Assembly: GCA_016647705.1 (NCBI GenBank)
Contig: CM028335.1
Coordinates: forward strand, 8,714,818-8,778,817
DNA: 64,000 nucleotides
Origin: Eucommia ulmoides
Lineage: Eukaryota > Streptophyta > Magnoliopsida > Garryales > Eucommiaceae
Direction of reading: 5' to 3'
Shown here: piece by piece, positions 11,206-22,220 of the stretch
How positions within the stretch are numbered: the stretch's first letter is position 1
Layout: each line of letters begins with the position of its first letter
The notes under the pieces: model-generated
What the model saw: the letters and a program-made list of their open reading frames with translations, nothing else
What the model was told of the DNA's origin: nothing
Databases searched by the model: none
Program-made: the position numbers and the translations under genes

Positions 11206-11410
11206 CAAGAAGACTTGCTATAGAAAAATTGCAGCAGATCATTAAAGGCATGGATGAAGATAGCGCCCCCGGTCCATATGGCTTTTCCGAGATATTCTAT
11301 GTCTCGTGTTGGGAGATTATCAAGGAAAACCTGCTAAATTTGGTGACTTGCTTTTTCAGTAGTGCAGTTCTCCCCACTAGTGTGACTAGTATATTGGTTG
11401 CCCTCAATAA
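11206..11410 (+). pseudogene. Inverted 5' segment of the LINE RT
   Basis: On the plus strand, from about 11219, IEKLQQIIKGMDEDSAPGPY can be read, followed by GFSEIFYVSCWEIIKENLLN and CFFSSAVLPTSVTSILVAL. This is the RT block that normally lies just upstream of the RPISL box in the same direction. Here it points the other way and abuts the minus-strand RPISL-bearing segment near 11205-11218. The APGPDGF box is present with Tyr for Asp. After about 11410 LINE homology ends. The arrangement matches the 5' inversion produced by twin priming. Confidence 0.85.
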
Positions 11411-12249
11411 TAGAGGACTTCCCATATTCCGGCTTTTACCCACAAGGGTTTAGACATAGTAATATATAAAGGGTGCCAGTTCATGAACTGAGTCGTAGGG
11501 CCAGTTTATGATCTCAGACGTAGGGCCAGGCCGTGGTTTAGGCTAGAACGGAAAGGTGGAGAGCGAGAAAAGTAAATATTAGTTGCTAGTAATTAATAGT
11601 CCATAGTAAGTGGTTTATTTTATGTTCATTAAGTTTGGTTTCATGTGTTCTTGACAAAGGCCAAAGATGATATGCACATACCATATGTTATTGTCGTTCT
11701 TGGCACAAAACAAACTATGTACACTATATACACAACTCAAAACATTAAAGAACAACCAAAAGAACACTATGTAATAACAAATGAATGATGCTAGACAAAC
11801 ATAACTTAAAGAGGAGTTTAAGAAAAACTTACCTAACTTAGAGGAGTAGTATTTCCCTAAGTGATTTTTTCTTCTTCTCATTCTTTAATCTATTTTCCCT
11901 TTTATTTGGTTGTCCTTGAAGAACTTCTTGAACTCTTGTTAGAAGAGTGTCAAGAACACCTTGTAAGCATTTATTTACAAGAATTAATGTCTGTTTATGA
12001 GGTAGAAAGCATAACAGATCAAGAGACCCTAGAGAGAAATTCAAGTTTGGAGAGATAAGTATTATAGAAAAGCTTGGTTCCAAATGAAAACAGACTGCCT
12101 TTTATAGGTAAAGGCATGCCTACGCATTGGGGAGTACGCAAGCATGGCCAGTGTGTTTTAATTAGCTATTTAATATTATTTATGTCTATTTAATGTTATT
12201 TATGACTAGAAGTGTAGACAATGATCAAGATTCGCATAAGCTCATGTAG
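11411..12249 (-). other. Gene-free stretch; probable R/U5 part of an old LTR
   Basis: I see no convincing gene. Near 11476-11535 a short repeat (AGGGCCAGTTTATGA-like, GTAGGGCCAG twice) occurs. A minus-strand TATA box, CCTATAAAAGGCAG, lies at about 12097-12110, in good promoter context. With the stretch 23632-24456, which ends (minus strand) in TGTGGACACCACATTTTGTC, a common plant LTR start, it may form one minus-strand LTR split by element A. I could not find the left border or its TSD. Confidence 0.4.
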
Positions 12250-13297
12250 GTAATTGGTGGCGCATAATTAACGCACGCAACTTTCACCGCAAATGTACGA
12301 GTCAAGTTTTAGTATAGATGGGGAGAGTAGAGGTATCGTATTTACAGGGATTGGTTGAGATTATTATCGAGTACCGCGATTATCATAACCTAATTTTTTC
12401 TAGGCGGCAAATATGTGTTTATAATTAATAATATACTAATACTAAGTTAATTAATCAAATTATACTAATATTACTATGAAATGATTAAGGGAATTAGATT
12501 GCCTAGGGATTAATTTTATTTACTTAAATACATTTGATTTTGTTTTAGTTTACATTAATGGCGTTCAACTTATCCGACAATCTCGGTTCGTAAACTCGCT
12601 CGCCACCTCTCCTAAGTGTAAGATCAGTGAATATACGACTTCGCGTCAACGAAGAAGTCCCCCTCAATGTCTTAACAACACTCGGTCACATGAGTCTCAC
12701 TCCAACGTCATTGATTGCACACCTTCCAACTCCTTCTCGGGTTATTGGATCGTTGCGTTGTATTTACCCTAGTTCGAATTCGGGGTTGCCTCTCCCGAGT
12801 GTCAAATCTCGTATTATTACTATATCATAACAAGCATAATAATCATGACAAACCGATAAACACAATCGAATTTATAAAGAACAACCATTAACGAAACACA
12901 AACTCAAAAAAAATAACATTTTCATAATTATTATTAATCCCTAAGGCAATCCATGTTTAGCTAATTTCCATAACCGTATACACAATGAATAATGAGCTAA
13001 ACATGCTCAAACAATAAATTGAAATTAAGAAATGAAGAAAAAAAAAGAAGAGAACTAGCCGCAGTCCAAAGATTTGACGCTAAAACTGTTCTAAGATTAC
13101 TTTTCCTTCTTCGCTTTGTGTTCTTTTCCTTTGGATTTGAATGAGCTCCCCCAAGTCCTCTCAAAATATGCCTTTAATATCTTATGAGTTCTAATTGCCT
13201 AATGGAAGAGGAGATGAGAAGAAATAGGGATAAAAAAAATATCTAAAAATATCCTAAATCTGGTGCAAAGTGACCGCCGCGGTGGTTAGGGGTGTTA

Positions 13298-14663
13298 AAA
13301 AACCTGCTGACCCCGAACCCGCTTAAAATAGCCCGAACTCGCCCGCAACCCGCTGAGTTAACTTAGCAACGGTTATGAGTTTGGGAAACCCAGACTACTT
13401 GGTTCGAAAATGGGGTACCGTATTTGATGTGCGGGTACATTCGATTCGATCCAACGCTTTCTGAATACCCTAGGTTTTTCTCCATTTGCACTTCACAGTT
13501 CACACTTCAAACACAACGATCTCTCTCCAACTCCAAGACGACGGCCTTTCTTTCTCATTCCTGATTCTTTCTAATTTCCAAATATGATCTCCAATTTCCA
13601 TATTTGTAGGATTTGTAGCCTACAAATATGGATTTGTTACTCCTTAGAGTTGGAGTTCCATATCGTTTTCGAGTTCGAGCCTTAGTTCTTCACTGTATTC
13701 CAACCCGACGACGAAGACGACAACTATTTGGGTCCTAGATAGTTCGCTTACCAGATTGAAGACGATGATTTAAGCCTTCGTTCGCTACTTCGCTGTTCCA
13801 GATCGATAATTTGAGGCCTAGTTTTGTATGTTCTCTCACCCCTGCTTGTGATTTTTTGTTCTTTCATACCTGTTGCTTGTATTGTTATTCTGTTCTATCT
13901 AATTGCTCACTTGTATAGTTATGATATATGTTCTCTCATCCATGCTTGTGATTTTCTTACCAGATAGGAGACGATGAGTATGATTTGAGCTTAGTTCACT
14001 ACTTTGTTGTACCAGAGCTTCGATTTGAGCAGTAGTTCGCTACTTTGCTGTACCAGATTGACGATTCAAGCCCTATTTCTGTATGTTCTCTCATCCTCAT
14101 TTGCGATTTGTTGTTTTCTCATCCACGTTTCTCTATTTATTTTGTGTGATTGATTATTGACCAATTTTTTTCGATTATTTCTATATTTCTATAAGTTTAT
14201 GCTATCTAATTGCTTATTTCTATGGTTATGTTGTCTGTTCTCTCATCCATGCTTGCGATTTGTTGTTCTCTCATCCCTGCGTACTAGTTTTTTATATTAA
14301 TATGAATTGGATTAGATGGCTAATTGGATAGAGTAGTAATCATATTCAATTCTGATTGATATGTGTATTAGTTTGTATGTGATTCGTATGTGTATGTGAA
14401 TTTGTATGTGAATGCAATTCATATTTAATCTAATCTGATTTGTATGTGAATTTGAATTTAGATTATGGTGATTTTGATTTAGTCTATCAATTTGATTTTT
14501 GATTTCTGATCTTTATATGATTCTGATTGCTGATTTTTTAATTTAGTTAGTCTCTGAATGTTAAAAACTAATTTTATATGTTTAGTTAGTGATGTCATTA
14601 TATTAACACATCCAACATAACTAAAGAATAGTTTTTTTCTTTCTTAATGTTTTTAGATACAAA
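13298..14663 (+). other. hAT 5' subterminal and leader region
   Basis: The first part is rich in AACCCGC/GCCCGAAC-type words (13305-13365), resembling the clustered subterminal motifs that bind hAT transposases. A second set (GGCCCGAA, GGCCCAACC) is near the other end at 19040-19175. Between about 13840 and 14290 the sequence TGTTCTCTCATCC.TG.TTG.GATTT recurs about five times, a degenerate repeat of unknown role. No coding region is evident before 14664. Confidence 0.55.
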
Positions 14664-16799
14664 ATGGATGTTGCCGATGGTGGTGAGAATATTGTGCCTA
14701 ATGAAATTGGAAATACTGGAATAACTAATGCGAATGTGATGGATGAACATCCACCAAAACCTAATAAAAGAAAACAGTCTTATGTTTGGGATCATTTTAC
14801 TCGTTTGAAACAAGAACCCAGTTCGAAAGATTCACCTTGGGCTTCTTGTAACCACTGTAGGGAAACTTACTATTGTGATAGCAAGAAACATGGAAAGTCG
14901 GCACTAAAATCTCATATAAAATTTCAATGTAAGAAAATTGAGGGGAGAGAGCTTCCTAAGGGTCAAAGAACATTAGGATTTAAACCAAAGAATGGTACTG
15001 ATGAGGGTTCGGGTCAACTTGTGAGTTGGAGTTTTAGTGTCACTGCATGTAGGGAAACACTAGACAAAGTGATAAATGTTGATGAGTTGCCATTCAGATT
15101 TGTGGAGAATGAGGGATTTAGGGAATTAATGCACGTTGCTCAACCGAAATGGGTAAAAATACCTAGTCGAATGACGGTGGCTAGAGATTGTATGGCTCTA
15201 TATGTAACTGAGAAGAAAAAATTAAAAAATTTGTTTAAGGGACAAAGAATATGCCTTACCACAAATACTTGGACATCTTTGTAAAATTTGAATTACATGT
15301 GTCTCACAGCACATTACATCGATAGTGATTGAAAACTGAATAAGAAAATATTAAATTTCTGTTTAGTTACAAGTCAGAAGTCACAAGGGGGAAACTATTG
15401 GTAATGCAGTTGAATTATGTTTGCTTGAGTAGGGTATAAACAAATTTCTCACATTAACCGTTGATAATGCAAGTTCTAATAATGGGGTAGTTAAATTCTT
15501 GAAAAAGAAGACCAAAGATAGATGGGGAATCATTATTGAGCATGAATTTCTTCACATGAGATGTTATGCCCATATTTTGAATCTTGTAGTGTGTGAGGGT
15601 TTGAAAAAAATGGACGAGTCAATTATTAAAATTTGAAATGCGGTAAGATATGTTAGAGGCTCTCCATCTAGAATGACAACTTTTAAGACGTGTGCAGAAA
15701 AAGAAGGTATCGATTGTAATAGTCAAGTTTGCCTAGATGTGCCAACTAGATGGAATTCAACTTATTTCATGCTAGATAGGGCAATCAAATTTCAAAAAAG
15801 ATTTGAACGTTTAGAGGATGAAGTTGCACAATACCAATCACTTTATAATAATAACGACATCAATGATTTAGGAGAGGAAGTTGATGGGAATAATAGAGGG
15901 AAACAAAGGAGAATATCGTTGGGGCCACCAAATAGTGACGATTGGCAAAAAGCTAAATCATTTGTCAAGTTTTTGAAACTTTTCTATAATGCGACCTTGA
16001 AATTTTCTGGGTTTTTATTTGTCACGTCCAATGCTTTTTTTTTTTCTTCATGGAACTTATGGTCATTAAAGGTGCAATATCAAATTTGTCAAAAAATTCT
16101 GACATGTTTCTCTCTTCTATAGAAAAAGGAATGCAATCTAAATTTGACAAATATTGGGATAAATTAGACAAAATGAATCCGTTATTGTTAGTTGCTGTGG
16201 TCTTCGATCCTCAATATAAATTGAGATATATTAATTGGTGTTTGAAAATAAATTACGGAGTTGTAATTGTGGAGGAGATAATGAAGAATGTTATGAATTC
16301 TTTATCCCGTTCATATGATTGGTATACATTGAATGGAATTGGTAATATGGTTGTTCATGAAAATGTGAGTGATTCATTATTTGAGAGTGAGTTGGATAAA
16401 GAAGAGGAAGATGCTCGTGCTTTATTTTCATCTTATTTTCGTAAGTACATAGTGGAAGAATGTAATATGTCTAGTAAATCAGAGTTGAATAAATACTTAG
16501 CTTCCACAGTAGAAACTGAAAGTAATGAGTTTGAAATTTTGGGATGTTGGAGGAGTAATTCAACAAAATATCCAATTCTTTCTCAAGTTATAAGGGATGT
16601 ATTAGCAATTCCGGTGTCAACGGTTGCCTCTGAGTCTGCTTTTAGTATGGGTGGATGAATTTTAGATCCTTTTCATAGTTCGTTATCGGAAAAAATGGTT
16701 GAGGCTTTGATTTGTACTCAAAATTGATTGTGGTCTTCAAAACCAATCAATCTTCGGGAAACAATGGAACAAGTAGAACAATATGAAAATATCGAGGAA
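14664..16799 (+). pseudogene. hAT transposase (Ac/RICESLEEPER-like), broken
   Basis: The transposase cuts and rejoins hAT ends. Codons 35-90 hold a BED zinc finger: YVWDHFTRLK, CNHCRETYYC and HIKFQC. A stop near 15284 interrupts the following LNYMCLTAHYID segment; more stops and a frame change occur at 15320-15440. The core continues with LTVDNASSNN, HMRCYAHILNLVV and DVPTRWNSTYFMLDRA, conserved in RNase H-like hAT cores. A frameshift lies in the T-run at about 16036. The C-terminal dimerisation region YPILSQVIRDVLAIPVSTVA, SESAFSMGG is interrupted by a TGA, then ILDPFHSSLSEKMVEALICT. The gene is dead but all main domains are identifiable. Start chosen at the first Met before the zinc finger. 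Confidence 0.93.
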
Positions 16800-16812
16800 G
16801 ATAATATTCATT

Positions 16813-16859
16813 ACTCTCTCTCTCTCTCTCTCTCTCTTTCTATATATATATATATATAT
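16813..16859. repeat. (TC)n(TA)n microsatellite
   Basis: A run of CT dinucleotides followed by TA dinucleotides directly after the transposase pseudogene. Simple sequence, with no function indicated. Confidence 0.9.
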
Positions 16860-17614
16860 TTAATAATTCTTCTATCTTTTATTGATTATGGACTTGACTA
16901 TAATTTCTTTTCTTCATATTGTTCTTTTATGTTAGGACTTGTTGAATTCAGTTCGGTAACTCCAATAATTGATGATTGATTGATGTTAAGCTTATTTAAT
17001 TTTTCACGGTAAGGATTATTATTACAGATATTTATTGCATTTTATTTGTATTTTTTTGGTGTGAAATTTTATTTTTATTTTAAATGTTATTTGTTTTGAT
17101 TTTGGAACTTGAAACAGGTGATCGATGTAGTTTTGGAGATATAAAGTTTGGCTTCAACTTGCAACTGCAAGGCCGCAATTGATTGAATTATTATTTTTTT
17201 GATTATTTTAGACTTATTTATTTCAATTATTTAGTTTATTAGGATTGGTTGAGTGATGTAATAATTTTGTTTTGCTTTTGTTTTTGAAGTTTTAATTTTG
17301 GAAAAAGTACAATTTAGACCCTCTAACTATTGATGCATTTCTAAGTAGTCTCTCTAAGTTTCGGCATTTCATTTCAAACCCTCTACGTATCGAAACAGCT
17401 TTAATTGGTCCATTCGTTAGAGATTCTGTTAAAACTAACAGAATCTCAGGGGCAAAATGGTCTTTTCACATTTATTTAATTTTTTAATATAATATATTTG
17501 GTTTTTTTTTTGATTTCTCTCTATGTCTCTGTCTCTCTCTCTCTTTTCCCGCCACTTCCCTCTCCCTCATTTCCTCTCCCCGCCACTTCTTTCTCCCTCT
17601 CTCTTCTTCCCCGT

Positions 17615-17682
17615 CACCCCCTGCAACAGGGGGTGGCACCCCCTGCAACAGGGGGTGTTTTCACCCCCTGTTTCAGGGGGTG
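17615..17682. repeat. CACCCCCTG...CAGGGGGTG palindrome array, left arm
   Basis: Three consecutive perfect or near-perfect palindromes: CACCCCCTGCAACAGGGGGT twice and CACCCCCTGTTTCAGGGGGT once, each closing with G. Each has an 8-9 bp stem around a 3-4 base centre. A matching set is in the right arm at 18326-18405. Confidence 0.9.
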
Positions 17683-18128
17683 AGTTATACTCCCTGCAAC
17701 TGTAATTCGTCATTTACCATTTCAAATTCGAAGTTGAGGCTAAGATTTTGAGCGAAGACCGATTGTCGTCCTTCCCGATAGAGAGATAATTGAAGAAGAT
17801 GATTGTAGAGGAAGCCAATCTAATCGTCTCGTTTGATAATGACAGAGAAAGGAGAAACGATTACAAATTCAGTGCAATAGTGAAGAAAAGACAAAAAGGA
17901 GGAGGATGGGAGAGATAGAGAGAGAGGAGATCATCCACACCTTGATCTTCTGTACGTGCACCAGATCCCTAGAAGGGCACAAGAGTAATTTAGAACAACC
18001 TGGTGAACAGATAAGATAGACGAGTGGTGATGAATATATACTCATCTATCTGTGCTAGTGATCGAAATAAAAAAATTGATAATGGCGATTTCCATGAATA
18101 TGATCATTTCGAACCTCAATTTCGTTAA

Positions 18129-18314
18129 ACAGTCACCGCTCAAGTCATTGCACAGAACGACGACGACGACGACAAGGCGGCTTCCGAAAGCCTCCGCATT
18201 GCACAGTACGTCTCCAAGAACAGAAAACCGATGTCGGAGCCATCGCTTGTGAGCCTTGTGATGGAAGATGATGGTTGCTTTGCGATTTCTACAAAGGACA
18301 AAAGACAAATGTAA
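18129..18314 (+). CDS. Small open frame inside the MULE, possible captured gene fragment
   Basis: A 61-codon stretch open from a stop at 18126 to TAA at 18312. It has no Met at the start, so it reads like an internal exon piece. It includes a run of five Asp codons, then KAASESLRIAQYVSKNRKP and SLVSLVMEDDGCFAIS. The local GC content and codon use look more gene-like than the surrounding AT-rich DNA, and MULEs often carry host exon pieces. I do not recognise the protein. It could also be chance. Confidence 0.35.
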   Translation, partial: TVTAQVIAQNDDDDDKAASESLRIAQYVSKNRKPMSEPSLVSLVMEDDGCFAISTKDKRQM

Positions 18315-18325
18315 AGGCCAAAAAT

Positions 18326-18405
18326 AGGGGGTGGAATCACCCCCTGTTGCAGGGGGTTTCCACCCCTGCAATAGGGGTGGTTTCACCCCCTGAAACAGGG
18401 GGTAG
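18326..18405. repeat. CACCCCCTG...CAGGGGGT palindrome array, right arm
   Basis: Counterpart of 17615-17682 in the inverted arm: CACCCCCTGTTGCAGGGGGT, CACCCCTGCAATAGGGGTGG and CACCCCCTGAAACAGGGGGT in a row. The centre of each palindrome differs while the C5/G5 stems are kept. Confidence 0.88.
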
Positions 18406-19578
18406 AAACACTCTCTATTGCAGGGGTGAGGGGGTGACGGAGAGGAAGGGAGAGGGAGAGAGAAGTGGCGGGGAGAAGGAATAAGAGAGAGGGAGGTGGC
18501 GGGAAAAGGGAAGGAGGGAGAGGGAAGAAGGGAGAGAGAGAGAGAGGGGAGAGGAGGGGAGGAAGAGAGAGAAATAAAAAAACAAATATATTATATTAAA
18601 CAATTATTAAAAAAATTAAAAAAAAAAGAGAAAACACCATTTTGCCCCTAAGATTATATTAATTTTAACAGAATCTCTAACATAGGGACCAATTAAAGCC
18701 GTTTCAATACGTAGAGGGTTTGAAATGAAACGCCGAAACTTAAAGGGACCACTTAGAAATGCATCAATAGTTAGAGGGTCTAAATTATACTTTTCCCTTT
18801 AATTTTTGATAGCTGCAATTTTTTTTTTCGTGTATGTGTTATGTGTGTGTGTGTATGTGTTTTGTTGTTTCTACTTCTGTTCTACTGTTTTTGTCTCATT
18901 TGCTAAAAAAAAAAAATTGTGGCCTCTGGGCTGTTACATTTTTTCTTAAAAAATAGAATCTTGTAATTGTCATTGGGCCAAATAGATGAAACTATCAGCC
19001 CAAACTTGAAAATTGCTATCTGTTTTTGTATAAAATAAGCCGGCCCAATATGTTGGCCCAACCCGTTGGCCCGAGATTCAACAGGCCCGAAATAGTTTTT
19101 TTTTTTTTTTATTTTGGCCCACATTATTCTAACCCGCCCATGTTCAGTTCGACCCAATATTCAGGCCCAAACTTGGACCTCCCAACCCATGAATAGTCCT
19201 AGCGGCAGTGGGCATGTCAACAGTGTCTTTGTCGCAGCGGTGGAGGCATCGATGGAATTAGGAACCTCTTTGCAGTTTCACTGCCTCGGCGGTGGGCTTT
19301 CAGCAAGAAAAGACATCTCTCTTCATAGTCACCACCACGGCGGTAGTCTGGATGCCGCGGCGGTGGGCTGCTTTTCAGAATATTGTCTCTATGCTTGTTT
19401 TTCCACTGTTCTTGATCTGAATTGATCGTTTATGATCCGTTATCATCCCTTTTCACCCCCACACACCTATTTTAATACAAAAAAAATAAAAACATATTAA
19501 AACGTATTAAAATATTATAATAACACTCGGAAACTAACAATTTTGGTCTGAAAAGAGATAGGTAAATTACACCTATCA

Positions 19579-21093
19579 AATACCCTCAAACTTGGAATTT
19601 TTCTAGTTCTCGAGCAAAATACTCATATTAAAATGAAAAAACACAACTAAATTAAATAACATGAACAACCTAAACATAACGATATGCGAGTTTTGAATTC
19701 TTCTATCGACCAAGTCATTTTCCCCTCAATAACCCCCAATCATATCGAGTTCAGGCGGTAAAACACACCATGTGATGTTCTAAAATTTCGACACTAAATA
19801 ATGGTAAACGTCATTCTATATCCTTTCAATGTGTGTGTGCGAGACTCAATAATATAGCTATTTAAGATCGGATTAGATTATCCACCAACGAAACTCACGA
19901 CTTAGACTGTAAAGGACTATGATATCCATATACCTGATTGGGTTTCACTCTACACTAATATAGGTTGAGTAGTTCATAAAGATCAAAAGGACTTGGTTCG
20001 ATTTTGGAACATTTGGCCAAGGGTATATCGGAATAGAAAACGGGTTAACGTTATTAACTTAACGTTACCCAAGGCTTAATGCTTGGCATACTCACTCTCG
20101 AACCCCCATAGATAAATTGGAAACAATCTCGAATGAACATTTAAGACTGACATACTTACTTGTCAAAAGAAACGAAATTTAACGATATTTACACACACAC
20201 ACACGTACATATATATTTTTTTCAACTTACCACACCCTCAAACTTATTCGACTATTAGAATTTCAATGGTGTAGTTAAGAAAAGCGACAAGTGAGTACTC
20301 GAATACCGAACCAATCAGAAGTTCTCCCTAAACCTAACCGTTCTTTTCAAGTAGCATATACAAATGCTAACTTGATTCACTCAAATTGTGCCTTTAATTC
20401 AACGATATAGATTTGGAAAAAGATCAATTGACCAGGGTATTTGTTTATGTGTTCAGAATTAAAATAGAATTTAGGCTTCGACAGGGTAATGAGGGATAAA
20501 CATATAACATGGTAAGCTTAAAAGGCTCAAGCGACAAAATGAATGCTTAAATCACGTCTCCTAAACTACCTCACCTAGGATTTCGCCTAAAGCTTCCCCT
20601 CAATCAGGTTCTAGAATCCTTAAATTGTCATAAATTTGACTAATGGATAATTGTCTTTAAATCAATTGAATAACTATACATTGTCACCAAAATGCATTGT
20701 CAAGGACACATAACACACATGAATGGGCATTACTCTTGACCTAAAAAACAATCAGGGGGTAATATCATCATTGGGTAACGGCCCAGATGAACACAAAACT
20801 CAGCATGCAACAACAACAATACAAAATATTCTACACTAAACAAACATGCAATACGGTAAAACAGTAAAACATACTAATATCCTACACATCACCACCAAAC
20901 TTAAAACGAATAATGTCCTCAGCGACCCAATCATCAGTCTCAACATTTGAAATCAAAGCATGCTGACGAAGGGGGTTTAAAACACGTACCTGGGAGGCGA
21001 GAGAATATTGCATCCGAATCAAGTCGGCTGTGACAGATTTAACTTATTTTTTTACCTTGGGTTGCCTCCCAAGAAGTGCTTGGTTTAAGGTCG
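19579..21093 (-). other. Non-coding 3' part of element A
   Basis: No gene seen. The sequence is collinear with the internal tails of B (56742-58318) and C (50094-51455), for example TTGAGTGAATCAAGTTAGCA-like and GGGTAACGTTAAGTTAA-like words. It ends next to the LTR with a purine-rich minus-strand run (CCAAGTTTGAGGGTATT), the probable polypurine tract. Confidence 0.7.
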
Positions 21094-22090
21094 TCAGCTT
21101 GACACGCCGAAGTACTCGTCAAAGAACAGCTTCCGCCCATAGTACGTGTCAAATAACACCACGTACGACTCTTGGTTTTGTACGCCCTCAAGACTGGAAA
21201 TATATGGCTCTGATCGGCTCAAGCTTTCAATAGAACTCTCCACCGACTCATGTGCTTGGCAGGCATGAAAGAATATTGCTTTCGGCGACAAAAGACAAGT
21301 GAGCCACATCGAATCCTCATAAATGTGGTCGTTTGCAATTGATGGTGGCATCATGATTTGGATCTCCAACGGTGACGAATCACAATCATTGATCCAGGCT
21401 TGGGTTTCCGTCTCATTCGAGTAATCGTATTTGAACTCTCCCAATCTCCTTCTGCTCATTTTCGGCTTCTCATGGTGGCTTTCACTGAATGTGGCTTGTG
21501 AATCTCCCAGTGCCACCGTGTCTGACGCGGTCTCAATAAAGTAGATTAGCTGACCGATTTGCGTTTGAAGAGACGTTATGGTCACATTGATTTTAGTGTA
21601 AATTGTCTCAATATTGTCAAGACGATATTCGTGCTTATTGATCCGGTCATGAGTCTCCCTCCAAAATGCTTGAGTCTCCCCAATAAAATTACCGAATATT
21701 TTCTCCAGGGTGGGAAAAACTCAACGTATTGGTCCGGTGTGTCAATCTATGGCTCCATAACAGTGAAACTATCACCCCAAGCTTTGCTAACTTGGTGAAT
21801 AATTCCAATACTGAAAATCGATCTCGGCCATATCTTCCAACAATTGATAGGCTTCATCCGCAGTTAATTGGTCGAAAGAGGTGGTACCGTTTTCTCTTTC
21901 AACCCAATTTCTTGTTGCGGCTAGTAACCTATCGAGAAAGTTCAGTAGTTGACACTCCCTCGAGAAACGATGGTTTGGAAACCGAAACAACAACTCCTTG
22001 TATCGATCCTAAGAACTATAAAACGGCTCAGAATCTCGTTGAAAGAAATGCAAAAATACCTAGTGATCTAACATATTCAAGTGCCATGCA
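21094..22090 (-). pseudogene. Gag-like protein of element A, broken
   Basis: Minus-strand pieces match the 339-codon ORF of element B. Near 21800-21990 it reads CQLLNFLDRLLAATRNWVE and FDQLTADEAYQLLEDMA, the end of the Athila-type gag capsid region. After a frame break the C-terminal part (21585-21094) reads IGQLIYFIETASDTVALGDS, NDHIYEDSMWLT and VVLFDTYYGRKLFF. The first ~60 residues are decayed. It would have formed particles together with pol products of a helper element. Confidence 0.82.
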
Positions 22091-22195
22091 GGAAAAATAA
22101 AAAAATAAACCTACAAACAAAAAATTATAAACAAAAGAAATGCCTAAATTAAAATCAGGTCATTTACTCACAATATCAACAATAATCTAAAAACC

Positions 22196-22220
22196 AATCC
22201 CAGCGACGGCACCAAAAACT
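22196..22220 (-). promoter_or_regulatory. Primer binding site of element A (tRNA-Asp type)
   Basis: Minus strand, directly after the 5' LTR: AGTTTTTGGTGCCGTCGCTG. It is a mutated form of TGGCGCCGTTGCCGGGGAT, which is complementary to the 3' end of plant tRNA-Asp as I recall it and is typical of Athila-lineage elements. Confidence 0.75.

Larger units (their letters stand above)
17300..18797. mobile_element. Mutator-like element (non-autonomous) inside the hAT element
   Basis: A 1498-bp element flanked by perfect 9-bp duplications TTTAATTTT (17291-17299 and 18798-18806), the size typical for Mutator. The left arm begins GGAAAAAGTACAATTTAGAC; the reverse complement of the right arm begins GGGAAAAGTATAATTTAGAC. 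Similarity between arms continues for at least 230 bp (ACTATTGATGCATTTCTAAG, CATTTCAAACCCTCTACG, GGGGCAAAATGG) and then through CT-rich sequence into a palindrome cluster, giving arms of roughly 400-470 bp. The interior of about 640 bp has no transposase. It holds one short open frame (18129-18314). Confidence 0.95.
13287..19201 (+). mobile_element. hAT transposon, split by a MULE
   Basis: A 5.9-kb element starting TAGGGGTGTTA and ending in the reverse complement of TAGGACTATTC, imperfect hAT-type terminal inverted repeats. Flanking 8-mers are GCGGTGGT (13279-13286) and GCGGCAGT (19202-19209); the empty site in the partner LTR (23243-23250) is GCGGCGGT, so each copy has one change. Inside is a broken plus-strand hAT transposase gene (14664-16799). 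The MULE at 17300-18797 is a later insertion, leaving about 4.4 kb of original hAT. Confidence 0.95.
12255..19578 (-). repeat. 3' LTR of element A, split by the hAT element
   Basis: Two parts, 12255-13286 and 19210-19578 (about 1.40 kb in all), match 22221-23626 (1406 bp). In element sense it starts TGATAGGTG at 19578 and ends CACCA at 12255. The conserved R/U5 block lies at about 12560-12815. The insertion point of the hAT element is the GC-rich palindrome CCGCCGCGGCGG of U3. Confidence 0.92.

Noticed and set aside
11028..11453. A 141-codon plus-strand frame taken as one gene
   Set aside because: Only its second half (from about 11206) is coding-derived (inverted LINE RT). The first half is the opposite strand of the LINE RT.
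11615..12083. Two minus-strand frames of 81-88 codons left of element A
   Set aside because: They lack any motif, overlap in different frames and lie downstream of an LTR-type TATA box; more likely LTR leader sequence.
17615..18405. CRISPR-like array (short palindromes in a row)
   Set aside because: Units touch each other, lack unique spacers and sit in MULE inverted arms of a plant genome.
17498..18603. Ser/Pro/Leu-rich frames in the MULE arms
   Set aside because: They come from CT-rich inverted arms and occur as mirror images on both strands.
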